This document shows, in pieces, positions 24,497-36,400 of a stretch of 64,000 nucleotides of DNA. The first letter of the stretch is position 1. The number at the start of each line of letters is the position of its first letter. Below the pieces are notes generated by a model. That model was not told where the DNA came from, did not search any database, and saw only the letters and a program-made list of their open reading frames with translations. Source of the stretch: Pseudoscleropodium purum (taxonomy: Eukaryota > Streptophyta > Bryopsida > Hypnales > Brachytheciaceae); assembly GCA_963969395.1 (NCBI GenBank), contig OZ017797.1, positions 40,176,001-40,240,000 of the forward strand. The letters run 5' to 3'. Both the position numbers and the translations under genes were made by a program.

Positions 24497-25956
24497 CTCA
24501 CAAAAGATTCTTCACTTTTATATACAAGCCACTCTTGTATCACATTTTATATTTTTTGTGAGTGTATTCATAAACGGTTCTTCATTTTTATAACAAGTCA
24601 TTCTTGATTCGTATTCCATATTATTTGGTGGTGTAGTTACAAATCTTTTCCTATTTTTATGTATAAGTCACTTTTGATTCACATTTTAAATATTTTGAGG
24701 ATGTGTTTACAAATCACTTCCCATTTTTATGTACAAGTTATTGTCTGTTTCTTTTCCAAATTTTTTAGAGGCCTATTTACAAATCATTCTTCATTTTTAG
24801 GTACAAATCACTCCCAATTCCCATTTTATGATTTTTTAAGGCGTGCTAAAAAATAACTTATATTTTTTGTACAAGTCACTCTCAGTTTCCATTCCATATT
24901 TTTTTGGTCGTGTTCACAAATGATTCCTCATTTTTATATATAAGTCACTTCTGATTCACATTTTATATTTTTTGGGGACATGTTAATAAATTATTTTCCA
25001 TTTTTATATAAAAGTTATTTCAAGTTTTCATTCAATATTTTTTGAGAGTTTGTTCTCAAATCATTCCTCAATTTTATGTACAATAATAAAAGTCACTCTC
25101 AGTTCACATTTCATATTTTTTGAAGGTGTATTCACAAATCACTCCCCATTTTTATGTACAAATTACTCCCAGTTTCTTTTCCATATTTTTTGGAAGAGTG
25201 TTTATAAATCATTCTTCATTTTTATGTACAAGTTATTCTTGGTTCACATTCTATTTTTTTTAGGTGTGTTCAAAAATCACTCCTCATTTTTACATATAAC
25301 TCACTCCCGGTTCACATTCCATATTTTTTGGAGGCGTGTTCACAAATCACTTCATATTTTTATGTACAAGTCACTCTTGATTTACATTTCAAATTTTTTT
25401 AGGGTATGTTTACAAATCTCTCCTCATTTTTATGTATATATTACTCCTAGTTCACATTTCATATTTTTTGGGATCATATACATAAATCACTCTTTATTTT
25501 TACGTACAAAACTACAAATCACTCCCACTTTATATTCTAAATTTTTTAGAAGTGTGTTCATAAATCACTCCTTATTTTTATTTATTAATCATTTTTGGTT
25601 CACATTTCATTTTTTTGTGTATTCACAAATCACTTCCCAAGGGCCTGTAGTTAACATTTTATAATTTTGGTGAGTGTATGATCAAATCATGCCTCATTTT
25701 ATTTTCAAGGCTCTGCGGTTCTTATTCCTCATTTTCGGTAAGTGTGGGATCAAATCACATCCTATTTTGATATTTAATGCCTTTTCATGATTCATATAAG
25801 AATGTAAGATTTTGAGCATGTAAGATCAAATCACGTCCCATTTTTATTTCAAAAGCTCTTGCGGTTTACATTTCATATTTCTGGTAGGTGAAATGTCGAA
25901 TCAAACTTTATTTTTATTTTCAAAGTCCCATGGTTCTTAATTTATATTTTAGTAGG
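24497..25956. repeat. ~71-bp minisatellite, block 2 (about 20 units)
   Basis: Same unit as block 1, for example CATTTTTATGTACAAATTAC followed by the CCATATTTTTTGG word. Because 71 is not a multiple of three, each unit shifts the frame; the unit is poor in stops in all frames, which gives a spurious 204-codon open frame at 25050-25664. Confidence 0.92.
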
Positions 25957-27798
25957 TGTAGATAAACTTAGATTGTCATTTTAAAAATCAAACCCCAAGC
26001 AAATAGTAAAAGTTCATTCCTAGGGAGGCTAATATAATAGAATTACTTTTAATTTACTCTTAATAGGTCATTGAAATTGTAGAATATTATAGAAAATATG
26101 TTTTTTAACCACATATATATAAATACTTTTCTCTCACGCAATAAAGCTAATTACTAAATTTTGTCACTCCTTTCTTAAAGGCCACAAGGGTTAAAAAAAT
26201 CTTCCAAATTGTTTATTATTTTTATTTTTTTATTTTCATACTTTATTCTTCACAAAATACATTTTATTCTTCTAACTTGTACTTCCGACTTGGATTTGAT
26301 ACTTTTTTTAATTGGACAGCCTTCACCATCTCGGATTAACTACCATAGGTATAATTTAAATGAATCACTATTTTTGTAAATTAGTCTTGTTTTCTGATTT
26401 GGGAACCAATATAATCTTCTCTACCAACTTGGCTTGACAACTCCCACATCACAATTTGATTTCATAAATCCACAGCATTCACAAAACTTGCATTTTTACA
26501 TCTACCAATTTAGAATCAATTTTTATATCTTTAAAGTACTATACTTAACCAATTATTTCCTAATTGTCTCTCATTTATTCATTCATTATATACATACTAG
26601 ACTTATACTCCTATTCAGTAAATGCTACACATAACTCATAGACACAACTCGGATACAATCACAGACATTTCTAATTCGATTTTCACACATAATTCATTTA
26701 CAGATTATAAATTGACTAGGCATTCATAAAACAATATTCAGACTTTATTCACATGTTGACTTAGACTATTGCAATTCTAATTGTAAACATCTCGAACTAA
26801 AATTCAAACAAAAATTTAATTCATTCAACAGATTTACAATTTGGGCACTCTAAAATAATATTACGACGACATTCATATATACAATTAGGATCAATCATTA
26901 AGCACTCCACATCACAATCCACACCAATTTGGTTGAAATACATTTTCATTTACATTCTAAACTAGTGATTAAATCACCGTTACAAATTTTATACTTTTAT
27001 TTGTCATCAAAATTCATGATCTATCTATTAAGCTCTAATCAACTCTCCAATTAGTAAATTTCAGCGTTAACATTCTACAATTCCAATTACGATTTGCAAA
27101 TCTTTTTAAAATCCACCATTAACTTGGTTAAATTTCGATTACTGCATCATTATACTCTGCACACATATTACCACACCATAGCACATACACATCTCTTATT
27201 TGGGCACATACTCACTCAAACTGACTGACTTGACTTTGGATCACACTAACGCATTTTCTACTTGGAAATCATCTATGCTAAATCACACATTCAAGAACAC
27301 ACACAAAAAAAACATAAATACATACACAACCTTGATCAACTGGGACGCACATTGGATATTCACTCAACAGTAGGTGAAGCAAAAGATTCCAATTCAAGAC
27401 CTAATAAGATTCATGAAGACGGTTACTACTCAGAGAAGACAACCAACTGACAATAACCTCTGACTTGGGATCTCATACGACATGACATTGACATACATTC
27501 AAAACCAACGACTGGCCATTCATTCAATTCAGCTGACAAACTAAACAATCAACTACTACTTACCTAATTGGAATTTACCATCTCCCACCAACCAGATATT
27601 AATTGGACTTTTGACTTTCAACTTTCAACTTAACCAACCACTTATTAAATAGCAAAAAGATTCTTTTTTGGAACTACATCAATGACTAAAATATCCAATT
27701 TGAACAACAAAACAACCAAACTATTACTAAAAATTTTCACATTACACCCAAAAATAGCTCAAAAATTTACAAATTTAAATCCTAGTCGCTTATCTATA
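25957..27798. mobile_element. Probable solo LTR, family B, inserted in the minisatellite
   Basis: An 1,842-bp non-repetitive stretch that interrupts the minisatellite. Its ends are TGTAGATAA and TTATCTATA, inverted repeats if the final TA is read as a decayed CA. Flanks are GTAGG (25952-25956) and GTGGG (27799-27803), a 5-bp duplication with one difference. There is no ORF with recognisable content. It is not obviously similar to family A. The strand is unknown. Confidence 0.65.
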
Positions 27799-27803
27799 GT
27801 GGG

Positions 27804-29170
27804 TGTCAGATCAAATTAAGTCCTATTTTTATTTTCATAGAAGATGCCATTCATGTTTTATATTTTGATGGGTGTGGAATCAAATCATGTTTCATTTTTA
27901 TTTTTAAGGCCTCTCAAATCACTTTTCACTTTTGGGGGAGAGGAGGGGCTTAAATCACTTTTCATTTTTATTTTCAAGGCCTTGTAGTTCATGTATCACA
28001 TTTTTGGTGTGGAATCAAATTATGTTCCATTTTTTTTAGGGCACCCATGATTTACGTTTATATTTTTAGGGCGCATGGGATTAAATTATGCCTTATTTTT
28101 ATTTACATAGTCCTGTGGTTTACATTCCATATTTTTGAGGGTATAAGTCAAATCACGCTTTATATTTATTTTTAAGGCCCTATGATTCACATTATATATT
28201 TTGGAGGAGGGATTAAATCACTTTTTATTTCTAATTTTTAAAACCCTACAATTTATGTTCTATATTTTTGGTAGGTTTAAAATCAATTCACGCCCCATTT
28301 TTATTTCCAGGGCTTCCTAGTTCATGTTCCATATTTTTAAAGTGTGGGATTAAATCATGCTTCATTTTTATTTCTACAGCCTCCACGGTTTACTTTCCAT
28401 ATATTGAGGGGTTGTAGATTCAAATCATGGCCCTATCTTATTTTCATAGCCCTCATGATTCACTTTTCACTTTTTGGGAAGAGATGGGATCAAATCACTC
28501 TTCATTTTTATGTCTAGAGCCCCGTGAATCATATTTCACATTTTTGGTAGGTGTAGGATCAAATCACGCTTTGTTTTTATTTTTAGAATTCTTGTGGTTT
28601 ACATTCTATATATTTTTTGGAGTATGGGATCAAATTACACTTTTTTTTATTTACATGACCTCGTGGTTCATACTCATTTTTTTTGGGGGGGGGGGGGAGG
28701 TGAGATCAAATCATGCCTCATTTTTAAGGCTTCACGGTTCACTTGTCATATTCTAGTAGATATAGGATTAAATCATGCCTTATTTTTATTTTCAAAACCC
28801 CACAATTTGCGTTTCATATTCTTTTAGGATGTTGGATCAAGTCACATCCATTTTTTTAATTCTACGGCCTCTATGGTTCACTTTACATATTTTTGGAGTG
28901 TGTTGATTTAAATCATGTTTTATTTTTATTTCTAAGGCCTTGAGGTTCATATTATATATTTTTAGTGGATGTGGGATCAGATCACATCCTATTTTTATTT
29001 TTGGGACACCCATGGTTGACGTTTTATATTTTTAGAGTATGTGAGATTAGAACACGCTTTAATTTTTTCTAAGGCCCCACAATATACATTCTATATTTTT
29101 AGGGGGGGTGAGATCAAATCACACTCCATATTTATTTCCAGGGCCTATAGTTTATGTTTTATATTATGTT
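27804..29170. repeat. ~71-bp minisatellite, block 3 (about 19 units), variant form
   Basis: Units read as GGATCAAATCAC, a CATTTTTATTTTCAAGGCC-like word, GGTTCACATTCCATATTTT, then a G-rich TGTGG word. They are recognisably the block 1/2 unit with AAGGCC-type centres in place of TACAAGTCAC. A 13-G run sits at 28685-28697. Confidence 0.88.
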
Positions 29171-29734
29171 GAAAAAATGAATTAAAAGCCTAAAAAAAAT
29201 TTTAAAAACATATGTTTCATTTTTATTCTTTAAATTTTTTTAAGTAGAAGTAGGTCCAAGATTGAATGAAAAATAAAATTGTTAATAGATGTAAGATGGA
29301 ATTAAATCATAAAATTTTTAACAATGAAATTGTTTTAGCAAGAAAATTTAATCCAATTAAACAATTTTTTGAAAAAATTATAAAAATTGTATTAAAAAAT
29401 GAATCTAATGAGTCATTTTTTACCATAAGTATATAACTTACATAGCATATGAAGCTAAGGGAGAAAAGATGATAGGAGCATATAAACAAACTTCATTCAC
29501 ATTCCAAATGGGAGTACACCTAAGAGTAGAAGGATGTAGGGATGCCAACTTAAAGTTAATAATCGTATTAAAAAACAGTAGGCACAAATATAACCAAATG
29601 TTTTACCTATTCATTAATTTTAAAGGAGCATTCATATAATTGTCAATTGAAGTTATCATAAAGAATATTGACCATCTTTCCATTTACTTAATTTTAAAGC
29701 AAATGTAGAAGGAAAAGATGAAAAGGAACCAAAT
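29171..29734. other. AT-rich spacer
   Basis: No clear feature. It may include the decayed upstream part of the reverse transcriptase that follows. Confidence 0.4.
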
Positions 29735-30290
29735 AAAGCCAATAGTCAATAGAAAGGTAACAAAATTCATCCATATTATAAAGAGAGTGTCACAGGGCAA
29801 CACTATAAGCCCCCCAACCTTTGCAGTAATAAAGAAAACACTAGCGAAATAAATAGTTAAAGAATGCCAAGGATATAAAATTGGAGGTACAAAAGTCAAA
29901 AGAATAGATTACATGGATGATGAAGTAAGGATTACAGATATAAAAATAGATATTAAGAAAATGAAAAATATTTAGAGTGAATTCGCCCAATGGGCAGGCA
30001 TGAAGTTTAGAATCCATAAATGTGCAAATTAGAAGAGGAAGTTTGTAAAGAATAAAGGAGAGGAAATCACAATTGACAACTTCAACCTTTGTAGAGAAGC
30101 TACACCTAAATTTGAAGGATCTGAAGTATTTAAGTACTTAAAAAAATACAAGGCGTCAGCATCAAGCGTCACAAATAAAAAATCTACTATAAAAAGAGTA
30201 AATGGAGAAAGAAAAGAGGCCTATGAGGATAAAAGGACATTGAAAAAATACAAGGTAAAAGTAACACAACTAGATGCTCTTTAAATTTAG
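29735..30290 (+). pseudogene. Decayed non-LTR (LINE-type) reverse transcriptase
   Basis: In the frame with codons starting at 29781 the plus strand reads KRVSQGNTISPPTFAV, then YMDDEVRITD, then a W.GMKF...KC stretch, then ITID and EVFKYL. These correspond to LINE reverse transcriptase blocks: the QG..SP..F block, the catalytic YxDD, and the following KC and YLG-type blocks. Several in-frame stops (for example in LAK-stop-IV and KNI-stop-SE) show it is dead. A possible thumb-like tail reads RIQYKKVRKILGW just before the LTR at 30442, so that LTR may have inserted into the LINE. Endonuclease and ORF1 were not found. Confidence 0.72.
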
Positions 30291-30751
30291 AAACTATACT
30301 ATGTAGATTAGCTTGATTTCTTATCTCAAGCGGCCAAACCATTTATTGAAATATTATTTCTAATGAACTCACCATCCAATTGTATTTTGGATGAAACTAC
30401 AAGGATTCAATATAAAAAGGTTAGGAAAATATTAGGGTGGCTGTAGTCTAGCTTTTTGACTTTTATTACTATTTTTTTTGTTTTTGAAGAATTTTATATA
30501 TATTCTACTCTATTTCTAGTATTTAGTGTAAAAATAGGCTTATTTTATCTTTCAAGTGTGAAAAGGATTCAAAACTATTGAGGAAAGTAGTTAGTTTGGA
30601 AATACAAAATAAAAGTAAAAGATAAAGATAAAGAAAATAAGAGATAAAGAAAAAAAATAAAAAATAAAGATTTGGGGAGTTTTGCTGAAAACGTTGCAGC
30701 TGTTTGACACTTCCAATCTCCCCCCTTCCTTGACTCCCTCTCTTTCCTCTC

Positions 30752-31031
30752 CAGGGTTGACGAATGTCAACGTCCGCCCCAAAATAGCGTTCGTTTTCCA
30801 GACGTCCGGACGCTAGCGGACGCAGCGTCTCGACCGCTGTCGGAAAGCGGACGGACGGGGCGGACGGCCCGAGGCGGATGCCCAGATCGTGCGGACCAGA
30901 TCAGTCCGCGCGTCGATCGGACAGCCGTAATCGGGCGGACGGGGGACAGGCGGACGCTGCGTCCGCCGGGACGTGAATGTCAACAAACGCTGTGGATACA
31001 GCGTCCGCGTCCAGACGTCATGTCAACCTTG
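30752..31031. mobile_element. hAT-type MITE, 280 bp, strikingly GC-rich
   Basis: Flanked by identical 8-bp duplications TTCCTCTC at 30744-30751 and 31032-31039. The terminal inverted repeats are CAGGGTTGAC and, inverted, CAAGGTTGAC: a CA..G start with an 8-bp TSD is the hAT superfamily pattern. The interior is far richer in GC than its surroundings and holds about a dozen GCGGAC/GTCCGC words on both strands, which may be subterminal transposase-binding repeats. It has no ORF. It sits inside the family A LTR and is therefore younger than that LTR. Confidence 0.85.
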
Positions 31032-31042
31032 TTCCTCTCATT

Positions 31043-31063
31043 CCCCCCCCCCCCCCCCCCCCC
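31043..31063. repeat. Poly-C tract, 21 bases
   Basis: An uninterrupted run of 21 C, 11 bp after the MITE end. Length is uncertain in any assembly. Confidence 0.85.
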
Positions 31064-32749
31064 TCTCTGAAGTGCAAATTGTAGAATTTCTCTTAGTGCT
31101 GTAATTCTTGTACGTGTAATCTTGTCTTTTACAATAAAAATTGAATTTGTGCAATCTGTGTGTTCTTGTTTTTGGAGTTGCTGTACTTCGTGCTGGTGTT
31201 GGTTGCTTGGTGTCACGTGAATCGTTAAGTTGCACTGTTGGATTGTGTTTGCAGGATGATTAATTAATGAATTTGTGAACTGACCTTGTTGGCCGTGAGA
31301 TTTGGAGCTTTTGTATGTATTCTCTGGTTGAAATTTTGTATATTGTTAGTGTATGTGAAAATGGTTTGGAACTTTGAGCACTGAGGAATGAAACATAGAA
31401 GCCCTGAGTTGACTGCGACTTGTGTAAAAAATCGGAAAGGTTGAAATTTAAAATTGTAGATGTGTTGGGTGATAAAATTCTCCTAATATCGGATCTATAA
31501 TGAAAGGAAAGATTGGGCTTAATCGAATTTGAGACTGCAAAGATCAAGAAGATTCGTTACAGCCGGCACTCACAAATGCGGTCACCACAACTCCTATTTG
31601 CAGAGTCAAATGTTGACAACTTTGACAAATTTGGCAGAATTGTGATCAATTGAGGCTTGGTGAGGACCTCATCAATCAAACGAGTCCGGATTTGTAAACA
31701 ATTTCGAGAAATTTAACAAATTGGATCAAATTTTGTAAATTTATGACATTCAGCGCCAATTGAAGTTGCATCCTTAATCCCTCAAAGTTTTCCAAATTTC
31801 TAGTTGGTAGATTTTTAGCGACAAAAGAATTGAAAAAGTGAGGTAGAATTCGGAGAAAGATTTCAAAAATCGTAACAATTCAACCCTAATCGGAGGCCTT
31901 GAGGATCGGCGCAGCGCGGGGAGCAGATAGCCGCAACGCCGAAGCCAGGCGGTAGCAGGTCGGCGAGGCGCATCAGTTGGGGGACGGACTGATTTGGCCG
32001 ACTAGAACCCGACGGTCGGACGGTTGAGACCCATGAGGAAGCCAATGCGGGAATAGGCCGGGTAAGGGTTTTGGTGGCTCGGGATACAGGTATTGGGATA
32101 ATCCGTGTATCAACTAGGTATCGCACGGCCATAAAATAGTGACGAATAAAACAAATTAAAATAAGGCTCAAATTTTTCGAATGGCCCTTTGAGCCGTATC
32201 TTTAGTTTGGGTATAGGTCTTAACATAGGTTTAAAATGTCAATTTTGAAATTGCATATGTATGTTGTAAATGGAAGTTTTGTGTAGGTTTTAGGTAAAGC
32301 ATACTGATTTGCACGTGTTTTGCCATATTGTCCTTGGTTGTATGTGCGTGGACTTATTGTGAGTTATTCTAAAATGTTAACTCTTATTCTTGTACTAAAT
32401 ATTAAAGAATAATAATACTATTATTTATTTAGTCTATAAGTCCTGCATTGCACATGCATTCATTACAAGTCAGTCCACATTGAACTATTGTCCCTAAACT
32501 ATTGTCATGAGCCACTAGTACACTAGATAAGACTGAGACGTCATACATCTGTCAATAGCATCTATTAACAAACAACATGAATTGTATTTTGGGTTTTTAT
32601 GGGAATAAGAGTAAATAAACCTTTTAATCTAATAAACTAATACATTATAACCTTTGAATACACTACGCTAGCCTTACATAGTTCATTCCTTGATGTTCGA
32701 ACTCAGATTTAGAGAACAAGATAAGATCTCAAAAATCATACTACATTTT

Positions 32750-32760
32750 TGGCGCCAATA
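32750..32760 (+). other. Retrotransposon primer-binding site, tRNA-Asp type (decayed)
   Basis: TGGCGCC begins 4 bases after the LTR end, matching the first seven bases complementary to the plant tRNA-Asp 3' end; later positions match poorly. Confidence 0.6.
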
Positions 32761-34700
32761 AAGGGAGAAAGAAGACAAAGGAAAATGTGTACTAACTATT
32801 TAGAATTAAGATTATCCAATTTTAAGACTATTTAAGATTCTATATTAGTAAACACTAGATATGTATATATCCATAACCGAGATCCACAAGTTAAAAGCCT
32901 ATTTAAATATATGGTGGAAGAAATGAGAATTACATTGAATATCCCATTAAATTTATAGGATAAAATATTCCTAAATTAGGATGTGAAATATAAAGAGCCA
33001 TAGATGAATTGAAATACTCAAATAGAAGAACTTACATACTAAGAGCCAACAAGTGTAGATCCTAAGGCAAGGAGAAAGATTAAAATAATAGAGAGGAAAA
33101 AAAATAGAACATACATAGTATATCTATACCATGCTTGTCAAATTGTAGAAGTTAGAATCATAGTGGAGGGGACATTTAAAGTCTACTTTCAAAATGGAGA
33201 TTTAGAAATTAAAGAAGAAGTTAGAGCATTTAGAAAATATGATGATAAAAACCAAGAGGAAAAGAAGGAATTGAAAAAATACACTAAAAAAACTGTGAGA
33301 TTTGAAGATGGAAAGGAGAGAATGAAAAAAATAACTACAAAGCAATTCTTATTTAGAGGAATACAAATATCACAAAGTAGGAAGTGGCTAAGAACAACAT
33401 GCCTAAGTATGCTAGAATATAAGACAATGGTAGCAACAACATTTAATATCCTACTAATAAAATCAATAGTTAATTTTTTGAATAGGAGAGGACAAATAAA
33501 TTATTCAAACTATAGGGCAAGAAAAAGATAAACAATAAAACATATGTTTTACAATTGCAAAAACATTTAATATTTAAAGCCATTAAGATAAAGAGACATG
33601 ACAAGGTAATATGTAAACTTAACTACTGGATAAAACTAAAAGAAAAAAAAGATGAATTAGAAAATCTAGCAGATTTTCAAATCTAGATGGCAAATAATAT
33701 ATAGAGGTCACCAAGCCCAAATACAATCATTTTTCCAAAAATAACAAAAAATGAGGAGATAGTACATCGGAAACCAGAACCTAATCTTTAAATACCAACC
33801 AAAGGAAAGAAGAGAGAATATAAGGGTAAGAAATCACCAAATAGAAGTATGGAAAGTATCGATTACAATGGACAATGCCATAAAGAAAGCTAAAGAACAA
33901 AAGATGAAAAAATACCATGAATTTATAGAGGTGTTAAAAAAGAAACACCTAAAAAGTAAAATAAGTTTTAAACTCATAATATTTGGGATAATGGAAACAA
34001 TACCAATAATAATATGGAGAACATTAAAAAAAGTGCAATTAGAAGTACAAACATCTTGGTTAATACATCAAATCATTCAAGTCATAAAAAACTATAATCA
34101 CAAACTATAGATAGTGAGAGATGAAATATATAACCGAAGACAGAGCCATCCAAATGAGGGATAAAGAATATAGGTCTTAAAATACATATGGCTGAAAAGG
34201 AAGTTCTTCAAGTTTTACAAAAACATGGAGCAAAGATAAGAATGGGAAACAAAACCAAAAGAACTAAGACCAGAACTACCAATATTAGCAAACCGAAGGA
34301 AAATAGACAACTATTACTTTAGAGTTATGAGCAATATCACCAAATAGGCAAAAGATACTCTACAAGAACAACAAGTATATTGAGGACATGTTTCTGAAGA
34401 AGGTGGACTAATTTGAGGAGGATAAATCCAAAAAGCTTAGATAGTAGGACTAGAACTTCACTCACAATTTAACATAAATGATTATAGATTTATGCTAAGA
34501 GTTAAACTAGATAGGAGGAAATGTTAAGTCTATCTAAGTATTTAACTACATAACTAGGTTTAGTGCTAAGAAAAAAATCTATGCAATGTAAGACACCCAT
34601 TAAATTAAACGATTAGGATTAAAAGACTTTAGTCATAGAACTAGAGGGAGTTGAAGTGGTAGATACTAGCAAGAAAAACCTTAGCATTCTCAAACCCGCC
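32761..34700 (+). pseudogene. A-rich decayed coding-like region after the family A LTR
   Basis: Several plus-strand open stretches (33163-33531, 33868-34110) encode lysine-rich peptides joined by frequent stops. One part ends TIKHMFYNCKNI, resembling the H...C half of a zinc finger found downstream of plant LINE reverse transcriptases. I cannot say whether this is the internal region of the family A element or the 3' part of the LINE interrupted by it. No retroviral pol motif was found. Confidence 0.4.
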
Positions 34701-35061
34701 TTTGTACATAAAAGGTTTAAAAACTAAACTTAGATAGGGATCAAAAAGATTCATCTTGGTGGAGGTGAAAGTCATTATGAACTGAAGTTGGTAACCACCT
34801 GTTAAGAAAAAATTGTTATCACCATTTTAAGATAATAATAAAACAGAGAACACACACTTTGCCTACAGAGAAACAAATTTTAAAACCTAATGAAAGTGAC
34901 ATTAGAAAAAAATAGAAGGGAAATAACCAAACTAAAAAGGAAATAACCAAACTAGGCCTCAACAACCAACAAAGGGGACCTAAGAGATGCGACCCACAAA
35001 TCAACACAAGGACGAAGTATAAACCAAAAGAGGAAAACTGCCAAGGAGTTTTTCTCTTTTG

Positions 35062-35135
35062 GGGACCGAAGGTCACCCCTTAGGACTTGAAGTTGCCCTA
35101 GACTCGAAGTCACCCTAGTTCCAAAGTCCTCCCAA
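35062..35135. repeat. Short tandem repeat, ~17-bp units
   Basis: Units ACTTGAAGTTGCCCTAG and ACTCGAAGTCACCCTAG stand side by side, with weaker units on both sides. The same word family recurs at 38186-38275. Confidence 0.65.
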
Positions 35136-35862
35136 AATCACAAAATATGTTTTTTGGAGAAGAAGAAAGCAATGACTTCTTTTAACAATAGAGGTTGCCT
35201 TTGACAAGGTCTCTTATCAACCACAAATTCATCGAAATCTCTTCATTTTATGACAAAATGAATGCATTAATGCCAATAAGTAATGTAACAATCCTTTATT
35301 GGTAAACATGTAAGTGCTATGAAATACATAAAAAGGCAGTCATGGCTTGTTTATGGAACATTTATGATTGGACTCTATAGGTGATTTTGTAATTTAAAGG
35401 CAAATTACTACAAAAATTTTAGTTTTTGAAACAAGCACACCTAAAAAAATAAGTGACTCTGATGAAGTAGGCCCTATGTAAGATATTCAAATTCGTAAAA
35501 AAGATGGTAATAGGCTTGTCTATCTTATGGTGAATGATATGTCTGTTAATTTGCAAGACATATTGATATAGTTGTCATAATAGGTGAGCTAACTTAATTT
35601 ACTTGCATGGAATTCAAATTTAATATCTACATAGCTAATCTCATTTGCTTAATATCAAAGCTCTACTGAAAATTAGATTACTTTAAATTCCCTGCAACAA
35701 GACTCCCAGTCACATTGTAACTTTTCTATTTAATGAATTTGTTCTTACTAATATTTCCACTAACAAGAACCTAGCTCCAATCAAAAGGTAAGATTTTGTA
35801 GAGAAGGTAATTTAACTTCAATTATATTATGGTTGTTATTTTTTATTTGATTGTGATTACTA
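35136..35862. other. AT-rich DNA, nothing assigned
   Basis: No credible ORF or element boundary. Confidence 0.4.
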
Positions 35863-36400
35863 GAGAATAGAAAAAAATAAAATAGAAAAGTTCTTAATAA
35901 AATTTCTATTCATTATTTTGTACGTTAAAATCCCCTTGATGAATAATACACCAATAAAATGACTCTTGGATATTTACATCAATCAAATTAAAGGTAAAGT
36001 TCTAAATTATATTTCTTCCCTCTCATTTTAGAATTTTAGATGAAGATGGTAAATAAGGAATGAGTAGGAAGATGTTTAGACAATAGAGAAAATCAAATGG
36101 GGAAGTTCCTAGTTAAATCTATATCCAATATTTCATATTTTAAAATTCACTTGATGAATCATACACCGGTCAAATGACTCTCTCATATTTGCATTAATCA
36201 AAGGAAAAGTTCTAAATTAAATTCCTTCCCTCTCATTTTAAAATTTTAGATGAAGATGGTAAATAAAGAATGAATAGGAGGATGTTTATTGTTTAGACAA
36301 TAGAGAAAATTAAATAGAGAAGTTTCTACTTAAATCTAAATTCAATTTTTCATATTTAAAAATCCACTTGATAAATAATACGTTGGTAAGATGTTAAATA
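35863..36400. repeat. Tandem repeat, ~217-bp period, about 2.5 units
   Basis: AATAGAGAAAAT-type words recur at about 35863, 36079 and 36296, each followed by an AAGTTC word, a CACTTGATGAAT word, and CCCTCTCATTTTA with TTAGATGAAGATGGTAAATA. Units are fairly similar, so the duplication is more recent than the ~180-bp array at 13429. Confidence 0.8.

Larger units (their letters stand above)
30442..32745 (+). mobile_element. LTR of family A, 5' copy of a decayed element
   Basis: It starts TGTAGTCTAGC and ends CATACTACA, and is the inverse complement of the solo LTR at 22163-24491 over many blocks (for example CAAGTCAGTCCACATTGAAC and ACTAGTACACTAGATAAGAC). A tRNA-Asp-type primer site follows directly, so this is a 5' LTR in plus orientation. 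The left flank GTGGC has no matching copy after the LTR, so it is not a solo LTR; I could not find its 3' LTR in the window. It carries a hAT-type MITE at 30752-31031 and a C21 tract. Confidence 0.82.

Noticed and set aside
25050..25664. Open frame of 204 codons on the plus strand
   Set aside because: It lies wholly in the ~71-bp minisatellite; the unit is poor in stops in every frame and the apparent protein repeats drift in phase because 71 is not a multiple of three.
28427..28756. Open frame of 109 codons, plus strand
   Set aside because: Again inside the minisatellite (block 3), with the same frame-shifting repeat pattern.
30760..31025. Possible CpG-island promoter of a host gene
   Set aside because: The GC-rich block has exact 8-bp target duplications and hAT-type termini and lies within an LTR, so a MITE explains it fully; no gene follows.
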